DNA of 46,102 bases from Delftia tsuruhatensis NBRC 16741 (GTDB taxonomy: Bacteria; Pseudomonadota; Gammaproteobacteria; Burkholderiales; Burkholderiaceae_C): assembly GCF_001571325.1 (NCBI RefSeq), contig NZ_BCTO01000061.1, positions 1 through 46,102 of the forward strand, read 5' to 3'. Position 1 is the stretch's first letter; every line of letters begins with the position of its first letter. A model generated the notes under the pieces. The model was not told the DNA's origin and searched no databases. It saw only the letters and a program-made list of their open reading frames with translations. The translations under genes and the position numbers were made by a program. Shown here piece after piece: positions 35,078 through 44,220 of this stretch.

Positions 35078-36274
35078 ATGTCGGTACTGCAACCATCCAA
35101 CTCCACTCCCGCTGCCCGGCCCGGCCTCAGCCTGGCCGTCCTGGCCTTCGGCCTGGGCAGCTTCTTCGCGGCCTCCAGCGCGCCCACGCCGCTGTACCGG
35201 CTCTACCAGCAGGACTGGGGCTTTTCCTCGGGCATGCTGACCCTGGTCTTCGCGGTCTATGCGCTGAGCCTGCTGCTGGCCCTGCTCACCACGGGCGCGC
35301 TGTCGGACCACCTGGGCCGCAAGCCCGTGATCCTGGCGGCGCTGCTGCTGGAGATCGTCTCGCTGGCGGTGTTCGCCCGCGCGGGCGACGTGCAGGCCCT
35401 GGTGCTGGCGCGCGTGCTGCAGGGCTTTGCCACCGGCATGGCCAGTGCGGCCATGGGCGCGGCGCTGCTGGACCTGCACCGCGAGCGCGGCACGCTGGTG
35501 AGCACCATGGCGCCCATGGTCGGCATGGCGGCGGGCATTGTCGTGGCGGGCGAGTTCGCGCAGCTGTGGCGCCAGCAGCTGGGCCTGGTGTTCTGGCTCA
35601 TGGCGCTGATCTTCGTGGCCGTGGCCGCCGCCATGGCCGTGCTGTCCGAGACGGGCGCGCGCCGCCCCGGCGCACTGGCCGCCATGCGCCCCCGCGTGCG
35701 TATTCCGGGCCAGGCCCGGGCCGACTTCATGCGCGTGCTGCCCATGAGCATCACGGTGTGGGCGCTGGGGGGCTTTTACCTGTCGCTGGGCCCGTCGATG
35801 ATCCGCTCGGTCACGGGCTCGGAAATCGCCGCCAGCTTTGCCGTGTGCATCAACACGCTGAGCGCCGCCGCCGCCATCTGGACGCTGCGCAGCCGCGCGC
35901 CGCGCGCCATGCTGCAGTTCGGCGGCAGCGGCCTGCTGGCCGGGGTGGCCCTGTTGCTGGTCGGCGCCCATCTGCAAAGCCTGCCCCTGGTGCTGGGGGC
36001 ATCAGTGGTGGCGGGCGCGGGCTTCGGCGTGGGCTTCCAGGGCGCGCTGCGCAGCGTGATCCCGCTGGCCGAGCCGCACGAGCGCGGCGCCCTGATCTCG
36101 GCCATCTACATCGCCAGCTACCTGGCGTTCAGCATGCCGGCCATCGCGGCGGGCATGGCCGCCGCGCGCTTCGGCCTGTTGCCGGTCACCTATGCCTACG
36201 GCCTGATGCTGATGCTGTTCGCTGGCCTGGCGCTGGCGGGAACGCGCCAGCCCAGGCCGGTGGTGGTGTCCTAA
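35078..36274 (+). CDS. MFS efflux transporter
   Basis: A 398-residue MFS protein with 12 predicted helices. The motif A loop is TGALSDHLGRKPVIL near residue 72, and the carrier ends with a short basic tail. Its size and divergent TetR gene suggest a drug or metabolite exporter induced by its substrate. ATG 35078 gives the usual cytoplasmic N-terminus; an upstream in-frame start lies inside the operator region and is rejected. Confidence 0.9.
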   Translation: MSVLQPSNSTPAARPGLSLAVLAFGLGSFFAASSAPTPLYRLYQQDWGFSSGMLTLVFAVYALSLLLALLTTGALSDHLGRKPVILAALLLEIVSLAVFARAGDVQALVLARVLQGFATGMASAAMGAALLDLHRERGTLVSTMAPMVGMAAGIVVAGEFAQLWRQQLGLVFWLMALIFVAVAAAMAVLSETGARRPGALAAMRPRVRIPGQARADFMRVLPMSITVWALGGFYLSLGPSMIRSVTGSEIAASFAVCINTLSAAAAIWTLRSRAPRAMLQFGGSGLLAGVALLLVGAHLQSLPLVLGASVVAGAGFGVGFQGALRSVIPLAEPHERGALISAIYIASYLAFSMPAIAAGMAAARFGLLPVTYAYGLMLMLFAGLALAGTRQPRPVVVS

Positions 36275-36445
36275 TGCGTTGGCTGGAAAAATAAAACCAT
36301 AGCAATCCAGCCTTACTCCACCTGGTGATCAGCGGGAAATAAGGGAGAAAATCTCAGCAGCAGCGCAAAAAAAGTCCAGCCGAACTTGCAGGATGGGCAT
36401 GGCTTGTTCGGCATACGGGGAGTCACGCCACTTTTCCCAGCCACC

Positions 36446-38956
36446 ATGCCACGCCCGCACTCCCGACAGCCCCAGCACGGCTGCCCCGCCGCCCCGGAGT
36501 GGCGTGCGTCCAGGGGCAGCGCCGTGCTGCTGGCAATCGCGCTGCTGCTGGCCGCTGCGGCGCCGGCACCCTCCCGGGCGGCGTCGTCAGCCCAGGCGGC
36601 GCAGCGCAGCTTTTCCGTTGCGGCCGGACCTCTCGCGCATGTGATCGCCCAGTACGCCAACCAGGCCGGTGTGGCGCTGTCGTTCGATGCGGCCCAACTG
36701 GGTCGGCGGCAGTCGCCGGGCCTGCAGGGCAGCTATGCCGTGGACGATGGTTTTGCGAGGCTGCTGCAGGGCACGGCGCTGCAGGCCGTGCGCGAGTCCG
36801 GCGGCGTCTATACGCTGCGGCCCCTGCCAGCGGCCGCCTCGGGCACGGGCGGCCAGATGCTGGGCACCGTCAACGTCCGGGCCACGGCGCCGGCAAGTGC
36901 AACGACCGAAACCTCGGACAGCTATGCCGCCAGCCTGGTCACGGGCTACAAGGGGCTTCAGTCGGTGCGCGACATCCCGCAGCCCGTGACCGTGCTCACG
37001 CGCCAGTGGCTGGACGAGCAGGCCCTGCCCGACCTGCATGCCGTGCTGCAGCACACGCCGGGCGTGACGGTGGAGTACATCGACAGCGAGCGCATCGCCT
37101 ATTACTCGCGCGGCTACCAGATCGATTCGCTGCAGGTGGACGGGCTCAATGTGAACCAGGTGGCCTCGGCCTCCACCTTCATCCAGCCCGACATGGCCAT
37201 GCTGGACCGCGTGGAGGTGCTGCGCGGCGCCACGGGCCTGCTGCGTGGCGCGGGCTCGCCCTCGGCCATGGTGAACATGGTGCGCAAGCGGCCCACGGCG
37301 CAATGGCAGGGCTCGGCCGCGCTGACGCTGGGTTCCTGGGACCGCCAGCGCATGGAGGCCGACCTGTCCGGCCCTCTGAACGCAGCCGGCACGCTGCGCG
37401 GCCGGCTGGTGGCGCTGGCGGACGACAAGGCATCGTTCCAGACCGCGCGCAAGGAAAAGCGCCTGGGCCTGTACGGCGTGCTGGAGGCGGACCTGGGGCC
37501 CCGCACCACGCTCACGGCCGGCCTGCAGCACACGGACCTGCAGGCCACGGGCTCCTGGGGCGGCCTGCCCGCCGCCGCCGACGGCAGCCAGCTCGGACTG
37601 CCGCGCAGCACCTACCTGGGCACGCCCTGGAATACCTGGGACCGCCACAACCAGCAGGCCTTTGCCGAGCTGGAGCACCGGATGGACAGCGGCTGGCAAC
37701 TGAAGGCCCAGGCGGCGCACACGCGCTTTCGGTCGGACGGGTTCAAGCAGACCTCGTTTTCCAGGGCCAGCGACAGCAATCCCTACCTGTTCGACGTGAG
37801 CACCTCCATCTATGGCGGCGACGGCAGCACGCAGAACGCGCTGAGCCTGCTGGCCAGCGGCCCCTTCGAGGCCCTGGGCCGCAGGCACGAGCTGTCGCTG
37901 GGCGCCGACCTGCAGCGCATCCGCAGCACGGGCGCCACGGGCTACTGGGGCGTGAGCCCGCTGCGCAATGTGGACATCCGCGGCTGGAATCCGTACACCA
38001 GCTACCCCGAGCCCTTCTACAGCGAGGGCAACGGCAACGCCTATTCATCGCCCGTGTCCCACATCCACCAGTACGGCGGATTCGCGCGGGCCCGGCTGTC
38101 GCTGACCGACTCGCTCACCGCCATTGCCGGTGCGCGCCTGAGCTGGTGGAGCTATCTCGAACCCGGCAATGCCCAAAGCGGCTACAGCGTGCGCCGCGAG
38201 CTGACGCCCTATGCGGGCCTGGTGCATGCGCTGTCGGACACGCTCGACGCCTATGCCAGCTACAGCGAGATCTTCAGCCCCCAGGACAAGAAGGCCGCCG
38301 ACGGCAGCATCCTGGCGCCCGCCCGGGGCGAGGACCTGGAGGCCGGGCTCAAGGGCAGTTTCATGGACGGCCGGCTGCAGGCCAGCGTGTCGTTGTTCCG
38401 CATCCAGCGCGTGGGCAGCGCCATGCAGGACACGGCATCGGCCATGCCATGCCTGCCGTACTACCCGACCAGCCACTGCTTCATGGCCGGCGGCAAGAGC
38501 CGCAGCCAGGGCTGGGAGCTGGAGCTGTCCGGCGAGCCCGCGCCAGGCTGGCAGGTGCTGGCCGGCTACACCTACACCCAGGCCAGGTACCTGCGCGACG
38601 CTTCCGAGGCCAACGTGGGCCAGCCGCTGCGGCCCGTGGACCCGCGCCATGCGCTGCGCCTGTTTGCCAGCCACCGCTTCAAGGGGCCCTTGCAGGGATG
38701 GACCGCAGGCGCCGGCGTGCGGCTGCAAAGCGATGCCTACGCCAGCGTGGGCGATGTCACCACCCGCCAGGGTGGCTACGCGCTTTTTGACGCGCTGCTG
38801 GCCTACCGCCTGGACGACACCTACTCGCTGCAGCTGAACGTGAGCAACCTGCTGGACAAGCGCTACTACGCCAAGTTCTCGCCCAACAGCACCTACTTCA
38901 ACAACTACTACGGCGATCCGCGCAACGTGACGGTGTCGCTGCGCGCGCGCTTCTAG
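36446..38956 (+). CDS. TonB-dependent siderophore receptor with N-terminal STN domain
   Basis: An 836-residue outer membrane receptor. A signal peptide (about residues 20-42) is followed by an STN signalling domain (about 50-125, RSFSVAAGPLAHVIAQYANQ), a TonB-box-like GTVNVRA, the plug (DIPQPVTVLTRQWLDE, VEVLRGATGLLRGAGSPS) and a barrel ending in Phe (RARF). It imports a ferric siderophore using TonB energy. STN domains normally talk to a FecR-type anti-sigma factor, but no FecI/FecR pair is adjacent, so signalling would act at a distance or be lost. I found no convincing Fur box by eye. Confidence 0.9.
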   Translation: MPRPHSRQPQHGCPAAPEWRASRGSAVLLAIALLLAAAAPAPSRAASSAQAAQRSFSVAAGPLAHVIAQYANQAGVALSFDAAQLGRRQSPGLQGSYAVDDGFARLLQGTALQAVRESGGVYTLRPLPAAASGTGGQMLGTVNVRATAPASATTETSDSYAASLVTGYKGLQSVRDIPQPVTVLTRQWLDEQALPDLHAVLQHTPGVTVEYIDSERIAYYSRGYQIDSLQVDGLNVNQVASASTFIQPDMAMLDRVEVLRGATGLLRGAGSPSAMVNMVRKRPTAQWQGSAALTLGSWDRQRMEADLSGPLNAAGTLRGRLVALADDKASFQTARKEKRLGLYGVLEADLGPRTTLTAGLQHTDLQATGSWGGLPAAADGSQLGLPRSTYLGTPWNTWDRHNQQAFAELEHRMDSGWQLKAQAAHTRFRSDGFKQTSFSRASDSNPYLFDVSTSIYGGDGSTQNALSLLASGPFEALGRRHELSLGADLQRIRSTGATGYWGVSPLRNVDIRGWNPYTSYPEPFYSEGNGNAYSSPVSHIHQYGGFARARLSLTDSLTAIAGARLSWWSYLEPGNAQSGYSVRRELTPYAGLVHALSDTLDAYASYSEIFSPQDKKAADGSILAPARGEDLEAGLKGSFMDGRLQASVSLFRIQRVGSAMQDTASAMPCLPYYPTSHCFMAGGKSRSQGWELELSGEPAPGWQVLAGYTYTQARYLRDASEANVGQPLRPVDPRHALRLFASHRFKGPLQGWTAGAGVRLQSDAYASVGDVTTRQGGYALFDALLAYRLDDTYSLQLNVSNLLDKRYYAKFSPNSTYFNNYYGDPRNVTVSLRARF

Positions 38957-39018
38957 GGCCACGGCCGGCCCGCCCTCCTTTCCCGGCTTTTTCTTCACGG
39001 TTTTTCCAACCTTTGCAC

Positions 39019-41187
39019 ATGACTGCCATGACGCACCCCAGCACTCCTGCGGACTTCCGCTTCGCTCCCCATCCCCTCACGCGCCTGATCCGCCAATGCC
39101 TGGGCGCCGGCCTGGCCCTGGCCGCCGTGGGCGTGGCGGCCCAGACGGCCGAGGGCCCGGCCCTCAAGGAGGTGACGGTGAGCGACCAGGCCGAGGCCAT
39201 TGGCGGACTGCAAAAGACCTATGCCGGCGGCCAGATCGCGCGCGGCGGCGACCTGGGCATCCTGGGCAAGACCGACCAGATGAACGTGCCCTTCAGCACG
39301 ACCAACTACACCTCGGAGCTGATCGAGAACCAGCAGGCGCTGACCATCGCCGACGTGGTGATGAACGACGCCTCGGTGCGCACGCTGCAGGCGCGCGGCG
39401 GCTATGGCGATGACTTCCAGGTGCGGGGCTTTTCCCTGTCCATGCGCGATGTGTCGGTGAACGGCCTGTACGGCCTGTCGCCCTCCACGCGACTGCCGCT
39501 GGAGGTGATCGAGCGCGTGGAAGTGCTCAAGGGCCCCGGCTCGCTGACCAATGGCGTGGGTCCCAGCGGCAGCATCGGCGGCAGCATCAACGTGGTGACC
39601 AAGCGCGCGGGCGACGTGCCGTTGAACCGCCTGACCGCCACCTACATGGGCAAGGCCCAGTTCGGCACCCACCTGGACGTGGGCCGCCGCTTTGGCGAAG
39701 ACAACCAGTGGGGCGTGCGGGTGAACGGCGTGTGGCGCAACGGCGAAGGCAACATCGACGGCGGCCGCCAGCGCCTGGGCCTGGCCTCGGTGGGGCTGGA
39801 CTACGAAGGCCAGGGCCTGCGCTGGTCGCTGGACGCGCTGACCACCAGCGGCAAGACCACGGAGTTCCGCCCGCAAAGCGCCTTCCTGGCCGGCATCACC
39901 CAGGTGCCCGCCGTGCCCGACAGCCGCACCAACTTCAACCCGGGCACGGAACTGCTGGACAAGGCCAAGACCGTGATCTCGCGCGTGGAATACGACATCA
40001 ACGCCAACACCTCCGTCTACGGCGGCGTGGGCTACAGCGATGTGTCCAGCGACCAGAGCTTCCCCACGGCCGTGCAGCGCATCGACTCGCTGGGCAACTT
40101 CACCGTGCGCAACGGCTTCTACGACGAGTTCAACAAGACCACCTCGGCCGACGTGGGCCTGCGCACACGCTTCAAGACCGGCGCCATCGGCCACACCGTG
40201 GTGGCAGCGGCCAACTACATGGACCGCGAGAGCGGCTACTTCTACCAGCTGACCACCAAAGCCGTCCCCTCCAACATCTACAACCCGTCGCCCCTGCCTG
40301 CCATCGACTTCGTGCGCGGCGCGCCCACCAAGAACGCCGAGCTGACGCAGCACAGCCTGGCGCTGGCCGACACCATGGCGCTGTTCAGCGACCGCCTGCT
40401 GGTGACCGTGGGCCTGCGCGACCAGACCATCGACCAGAAGAACGCCAGCGGCACCACGCTGTACAAGGCCAGCGCCGTGACGCCGCTGGCCGGCGTGGTG
40501 TTCAAGCCGCAGAACCATGTCGCGGTCTACGCCAACTACACGGCAGGCCTGTCGGCAGGCGGCACGGCCGGGCCCAACACGGCCAATGCCGGCCAGGTGT
40601 TCGCGCCGCAGAAATCCAAGCAGTACGAGGTCGGCGTGAAGGTGGACTGGGGCCGCATGACCACGCAGGCCGCGCTCTACCAGATCCAGCGCCCGGGCTC
40701 CATGACGGACCCGGTGACCAATGTCTACAGCTTCGGCGGCGAGACGCGCAACCGCGGCCTGGAGCTGACCGCCTACGGCGAGATCCACAAGGGCCTGCGC
40801 CTGCTGGCCAGCGCGGCCTTCAACAACGCCAGGCTCTCGCGCACGGCAGGCGGCGTGAACCAGGGCAACGATGCCAACGGCGTGCCCGATCGCACCTTCA
40901 ACCTGGGCCTGGACTGGGATACCCCCTGGGTGGAGGGCCTGAGCCTGAACGGCCGCGTGATCCACACCTCGTCCATGTACTACGACGCGGCCAACATCCT
41001 GCGCATGCCCGGCTGGACACGCCTGGACCTGGGCGCACGCCTGCGCACCCACGTGGCCGGCAAGCCGGTGGTGCTGCGCGCCAGCCTGGAGAACGTCAGC
41101 AACAAGAGCTACTGGGTGACTGCCGCCGGCTACACCACCACGGGCGCGCCGCGCACGCTGATGCTGTCGGCACAAGTGGACTTCTAA
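39019..41187 (+). CDS. TonB-dependent siderophore receptor without STN domain
   Basis: A 722-residue receptor with a signal peptide ending near AAQTAEGP, a TonB box-like LKEVTVSD, a plug (TIADVVMNDASVRTLQARGG, VEVLKGPGSLTNGVGPSGSIGG) and a barrel ending in SAQVDF. It begins 62 bases after the first receptor and is not closely similar to it, so this is not a recent duplication. Starts at 39019 and 39028 are both possible. PepSY and small membrane genes follow. Iron-siderophore uptake is likely. Confidence 0.9.
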   Translation: MTAMTHPSTPADFRFAPHPLTRLIRQCLGAGLALAAVGVAAQTAEGPALKEVTVSDQAEAIGGLQKTYAGGQIARGGDLGILGKTDQMNVPFSTTNYTSELIENQQALTIADVVMNDASVRTLQARGGYGDDFQVRGFSLSMRDVSVNGLYGLSPSTRLPLEVIERVEVLKGPGSLTNGVGPSGSIGGSINVVTKRAGDVPLNRLTATYMGKAQFGTHLDVGRRFGEDNQWGVRVNGVWRNGEGNIDGGRQRLGLASVGLDYEGQGLRWSLDALTTSGKTTEFRPQSAFLAGITQVPAVPDSRTNFNPGTELLDKAKTVISRVEYDINANTSVYGGVGYSDVSSDQSFPTAVQRIDSLGNFTVRNGFYDEFNKTTSADVGLRTRFKTGAIGHTVVAAANYMDRESGYFYQLTTKAVPSNIYNPSPLPAIDFVRGAPTKNAELTQHSLALADTMALFSDRLLVTVGLRDQTIDQKNASGTTLYKASAVTPLAGVVFKPQNHVAVYANYTAGLSAGGTAGPNTANAGQVFAPQKSKQYEVGVKVDWGRMTTQAALYQIQRPGSMTDPVTNVYSFGGETRNRGLELTAYGEIHKGLRLLASAAFNNARLSRTAGGVNQGNDANGVPDRTFNLGLDWDTPWVEGLSLNGRVIHTSSMYYDAANILRMPGWTRLDLGARLRTHVAGKPVVLRASLENVSNKSYWVTAAGYTTTGAPRTLMLSAQVDF

Positions 41188-41286
41188 GCCACCGGCCACC
41201 GGCAACCGCCCCGCCCCCGGCATGGCGCCGGGGCGCGGTGATGGCGGGGGCCCCAGGCCCCCTTCTGTCAGAGAAAAGAACACCCC

Positions 41287-42429
41287 ATGCAAAGCCACAC
41301 GATCAAGACCTGGGCCTGGTTGCACAAATGGAGCAGCCTGGTCTGCACCGTCTTCATGCTGCTGCTGTGCCTGACCGGCCTTCCGCTGATCTTCCACCAC
41401 GAAATCGGCCACCTGCTGGGCACCGAGGTGGAGGCCCCGCCCATGCCCCAGGGCACGCCCCATGCCAGCCTGGACAAGGTGCTGGAGGTGGCCCGCGCCC
41501 AGCACCCGGACCGCGTGGTGCAGTTCGTCTCCAAGTCCGACGACACCGCCGACCTCTGGTTCGTCACCATGACGCCCACGCCGGCGCCCACGGACGATTT
41601 CCGCTCCGTGGTCATCGATGCGCGCACGGCCGAGCTGCTGGCCCAGCCGCGCTTCGACCAGGGCTTCATGTGGGTCATGTTCAAGCTGCACGTGGACCTG
41701 TTCGCGGGGCTGCCGGGCAAGCTGTTCCTGGGCTTCATGGGGCTGCTGCTGCTGATCGCCATCGTCAGCGGCGTGGTGCTGTACGCGCCCTTCATGCGCA
41801 AGCTCGATTTCGGCACCGTGCGCCGCACGCGCCAGCCGCGCCTGAAGTGGCTGGACCTGCACAACCTGCTGGGCATCGTCACCCTGGTATGGCTGTTCGT
41901 GGTGGGCGCCACCGGCATGATCAATACCTGGGCCGACCTGCTGATCAAGTACTGGCAGCATGACCAGCTCAGCAGCGTGCTGGCGCCCTACCAGGGCCAG
42001 GACACGGTGCCGGTGGCGGAGCGCGCCTCGCTGCAGCAATCGCTGCAGGCCGCCCAGCAGCAGGTGCCGGGCACCAGGCTGTACTTCATCGCCTTCCCCG
42101 GCACCACGTTCTCCAGCCCCCACCACCACACCTTCTTCCTGCGCGGCAACGAGCCCCTGACCTCGCGCCTGTTCCTGCCCGTGCTGGTGGACGCCAGGAC
42201 CGCCCAGGTCACGGCCGCGCCCGCCCTGCCCTGGTATCTGACGGCGCTGCTGGTGTCCCAGCCGCTGCACTTCGGCGACTACGGCGGGCGGGCCATGCAG
42301 ATCCTCTGGGCGCTGCTGGACATCGCCAGCATCATCGTGCTGGGCACCGGCCTGTACTTGTGGGTCAACAAGGGCAAGAGCGTGCCGGCCCCGCAGCCCG
42401 CGCCGCGCGGCAAGGAGGTCTCGGCATGA
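41287..42429 (+). CDS. PepSY-associated TM helix protein (PiuB-like)
   Basis: A 380-residue inner membrane protein with about four membrane helices (near residues 12-35, 145-170, 190-215 and 335-360) and periplasmic PepSY segments. LHKWSSLVCTVFMLLLCLTG and LDLHNLLGIVTLVWLFVVG carry the conserved His typical of PepSY_TM proteins, which accompany siderophore receptors and may reduce or release iron in the periplasm. The stop overlaps the next start (ATGA, 42426-42429). Confidence 0.88.
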   Translation: MQSHTIKTWAWLHKWSSLVCTVFMLLLCLTGLPLIFHHEIGHLLGTEVEAPPMPQGTPHASLDKVLEVARAQHPDRVVQFVSKSDDTADLWFVTMTPTPAPTDDFRSVVIDARTAELLAQPRFDQGFMWVMFKLHVDLFAGLPGKLFLGFMGLLLLIAIVSGVVLYAPFMRKLDFGTVRRTRQPRLKWLDLHNLLGIVTLVWLFVVGATGMINTWADLLIKYWQHDQLSSVLAPYQGQDTVPVAERASLQQSLQAAQQQVPGTRLYFIAFPGTTFSSPHHHTFFLRGNEPLTSRLFLPVLVDARTAQVTAAPALPWYLTALLVSQPLHFGDYGGRAMQILWALLDIASIIVLGTGLYLWVNKGKSVPAPQPAPRGKEVSA

Positions 42430-42623
42430 GCGGCGCGCGACACCGGGGCTTTCTCGCACTCTGGGGCTGGCCCATCGCGCTGGGCGTGCTGACGGCCATC
42501 GGCCTGGTCTCGGCCCTGTTCAGCGACGGCGGCCTTGGCGACATGCTGGCCGGCGTCTGCCTGGCCGTTCCCACGGCGGCAGGGATCTGGCATGGATGGC
42601 TGCGGCGCAGGCCGCCGGGCTGA
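42426..42623 (+). CDS. Small membrane protein coupled to the PepSY gene
   Basis: A 65-residue protein with two membrane helices (about residues 10-31 and 37-57) and basic ends. It is translationally coupled to the PepSY gene by an ATGA overlap. Small membrane proteins in this position are common in TonB-receptor/PepSY operons; the role is unknown. Confidence 0.75.
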   Translation: MSGARHRGFLALWGWPIALGVLTAIGLVSALFSDGGLGDMLAGVCLAVPTAAGIWHGWLRRRPPG

Positions 42624-42647
42624 AGCCGGGGCAGGCCGGCACGGCGC

Positions 42648-43460
42648 TCAGTCGCGCGGGTCGCGCTGGCCTGCGCTTTCCAGCAGCTGCTGCAAGGCTG
42701 CGCCCAGTGGCCGCCAGACATCGGTGACACCGGCCCAGTCGCCGGCCAGGCAGGCCTGCTCCAGGCTCCTGGTCAGTCCGCTGGCCCGCTCCTGTCCCAG
42801 CAGGCGCAACACGCTCTGCAGGCTGTGCGCCTGCCTGCGCAGGGCCATGGCGTTCTGCTCCGCGATAAGGACCTCCATCCGGGCGATATCGTCGGGCAAG
42901 TGTGCAAGGCAGATGTCACGGTAGCTGTGGAACAGGCCTGCGTCGCCACCAAAGAAATTGGCGATGGCGAGCGCGTCCGACGGCGCCTCCGGTTGCACAT
43001 CCGGTTGCACATCCGGTCGCACATCCGGCTGCGCATCGGCGCCCTCGCCCGTCCCGGCCTCCTGCCTGGGAGGGGGAGGCGGCGCATGCTGCTGGAGCAC
43101 CGACTCCACGCAGTCCACCAGTTGCGCCACCGACACCGGCTTGAGCAGCACGCGCCACACCTTCAACTGCTCCAGCTGCAGCGCAACATCGGCCCGCACG
43201 CCCGCACTGAAGACCACGGCGCAGCAGCCCGCCTGCGGCGAGCGGCGCAGCCACTCGATCAGCTCCACGCCGGAGGCGCCGGGCAGCATCAGATCGGTGA
43301 TCAGCAGGGCAAAGGACTGGGTTTGCAGCAGTTGCTGGGCCTGCTCCGCACTCGTGCAGGACACCAGCGTGAGGGGCAGGCCCTCCAGCGCCAGCGCAAC
43401 GAACCGCGCAATCGAGGCATCGTCCTCGACCAGCAGGACCGCAGGAAGGGGCGCGTTCAC
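42648..43460 (-). CDS. Response regulator with C-terminal Hpt domain (REC-Hpt)
   Basis: A 270-residue protein with a GTG start. Residues 1-125 are a receiver domain (acidic E12/D13/D14, phospho-acceptor D56 in LLITDLMLP, Lys in LLKPVS). Residues 126-162 are a Pro-rich linker containing DVQP repeats. Residues 163-270 are a histidine phosphotransfer domain with H212 in RRQAHSLQSVL. It would receive and pass phosphate between kinases and regulators. The start overlaps the stop of the HTH-REC gene (GTGA, 43457-43460), so the two are coupled. Confidence 0.88.
   Translation of the reverse strand: MNAPLPAVLLVEDDASIARFVALALEGLPLTLVSCTSAEQAQQLLQTQSFALLITDLMLPGASGVELIEWLRRSPQAGCCAVVFSAGVRADVALQLEQLKVWRVLLKPVSVAQLVDCVESVLQQHAPPPPPRQEAGTGEGADAQPDVRPDVQPDVQPEAPSDALAIANFFGGDAGLFHSYRDICLAHLPDDIARMEVLIAEQNAMALRRQAHSLQSVLRLLGQERASGLTRSLEQACLAGDWAGVTDVWRPLGAALQQLLESAGQRDPRD
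42989..43036. repeat. 12-bp tandem repeat in the REC-Hpt linker
   Basis: Four units of 12 bases (type CCGGTTGCACAT; units 1 and 2 identical, 3 and 4 diverged) encode DVQP/DVRP repeats on the minus strand. Length changes here would lengthen the linker in steps of four residues without a frameshift. Confidence 0.85.
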
Positions 43461-44107
43461 GCCGCCGGCCCGCCCAGCAGCCCGCCCAGCGCTTCGGGCA
43501 GTTCCTGCACCAGCTGGGGCTTGTGGATCACGCGCACGCCGCCCAATGCGAAGGCATAGGCCTCGCGCTCTGACGCCTCCAGCGAGGTGACCACCAGCAG
43601 CTTGCAGCGCGCGAACTGCTCATGGGTGCGCAAGGTGGTGATCAGGGCGGCGCCGTCGATGTCGGGCAGCAGGATGTCCACCAGCAGCACATCGGGCTGG
43701 ATCTGGCCGTACAGCGCCATGCCCGTGATCCCGTCGTTCGCCACATGCAGCTGGACGTCGGGAAAGTGACGCTGCACCAGCATGCGCACCAGATTCTGGA
43801 AGTGCACGGAGTCCTCGATCAGCAGCACCCGCTGCCCGGTGCCCGATCCCGCCTGGGCAGGGGCCGGCGCCTGTGCCACCGCTGGTGCGCCGGGCACCCC
43901 GGGCGCTGCGCGCTCGCCCTGCCTGCTGCGCCAGCGCTCCACGGAAGCGCGCGTAATGCGGCGATGGCCTCCGGGCGTCTTCCAGGCCTCCAGCTCGCCG
44001 CGATCGACCATGAGCTGGACCGATCGCACGGCCATGCCCAGCAGCTTTGCCACCTCGGCAGTCGTGTAGTGCGGAATTTGGCCTGATGGGGTGCTGTTCT
44101 CGGACAT
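43457..44107 (-). CDS. Inverted-order response regulator: MerR-like HTH then receiver
   Basis: A 216-residue protein. Residues about 12-59 form a MerR/excisionase-type HTH (YTTAEVAKLLGMAVRSVQL, KTPGGHRRIT). An Ala/Pro/Gly linker follows (60-91). Residues 92-210 are a receiver domain with E98/D99, phospho-acceptor D144 in LLVDILLP, and Lys in IHKPQ. Most response regulators have the opposite order. It is the first gene of a leftward pair with REC-Hpt, divergent from a single-domain REC gene. The shared upstream region carries three ATTTGAT-type sites, its probable targets. Confidence 0.88.
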   Translation of the reverse strand: MSENSTPSGQIPHYTTAEVAKLLGMAVRSVQLMVDRGELEAWKTPGGHRRITRASVERWRSRQGERAAPGVPGAPAVAQAPAPAQAGSGTGQRVLLIEDSVHFQNLVRMLVQRHFPDVQLHVANDGITGMALYGQIQPDVLLVDILLPDIDGAALITTLRTHEQFARCKLLVVTSLEASEREAYAFALGGVRVIHKPQLVQELPEALGGLLGGPAA

Positions 44108-44220
44108 GGCAGCAATTTTGCATCAAATACGATTGAAAAATTCAATATAAATTTGATGAATTTGATATTTATGATTTAACCTCGCGCAGCCCCCTTCAAC
44201 TGCGTTGTGAAAGGTCCGCC
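44108..44220. promoter_or_regulatory. AT-rich divergent control region with ATTTGAT sites
   Basis: CATCAAAT (44121-44128) and ATTTGATG (44151-44158) are perfect inverted arms. Between them ATTGAA-AAA-TTCAAT (44132-44146) is a second dyad with nearly the same centre. A further ATTTGAT at 44160-44166 repeats the right arm in direct orientation, 9 bases on. The tract is strikingly AT-rich against the GC-rich genome and separates the HTH-REC gene from the divergent REC gene. Confidence 0.7.

Noticed and set aside
36275..36445. Search for a Fur box upstream of the STN receptor
   Set aside because: No sequence close to the GATAATGATAATCATTATC consensus is visible; iron regulation remains likely from function but is not shown by sequence.
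41205..41245. GC-rich hairpin between the second TonB receptor and PepSY genes
   Set aside because: No T-run follows, and the gap is short enough for read-through; it could be an attenuating or mRNA-stabilising structure, but there is no support beyond GC pairing.
38995..42459. A 1154-residue open frame on the minus strand
   Set aside because: It is antisense to the second TonB receptor and PepSY genes, is His/Gln/Arg-rich, and has no domain.
42989..43036. Short tandem repeats considered as a CRISPR array
   Set aside because: Units are 12 bp, contiguous without spacers, and encode in-frame linker repeats.
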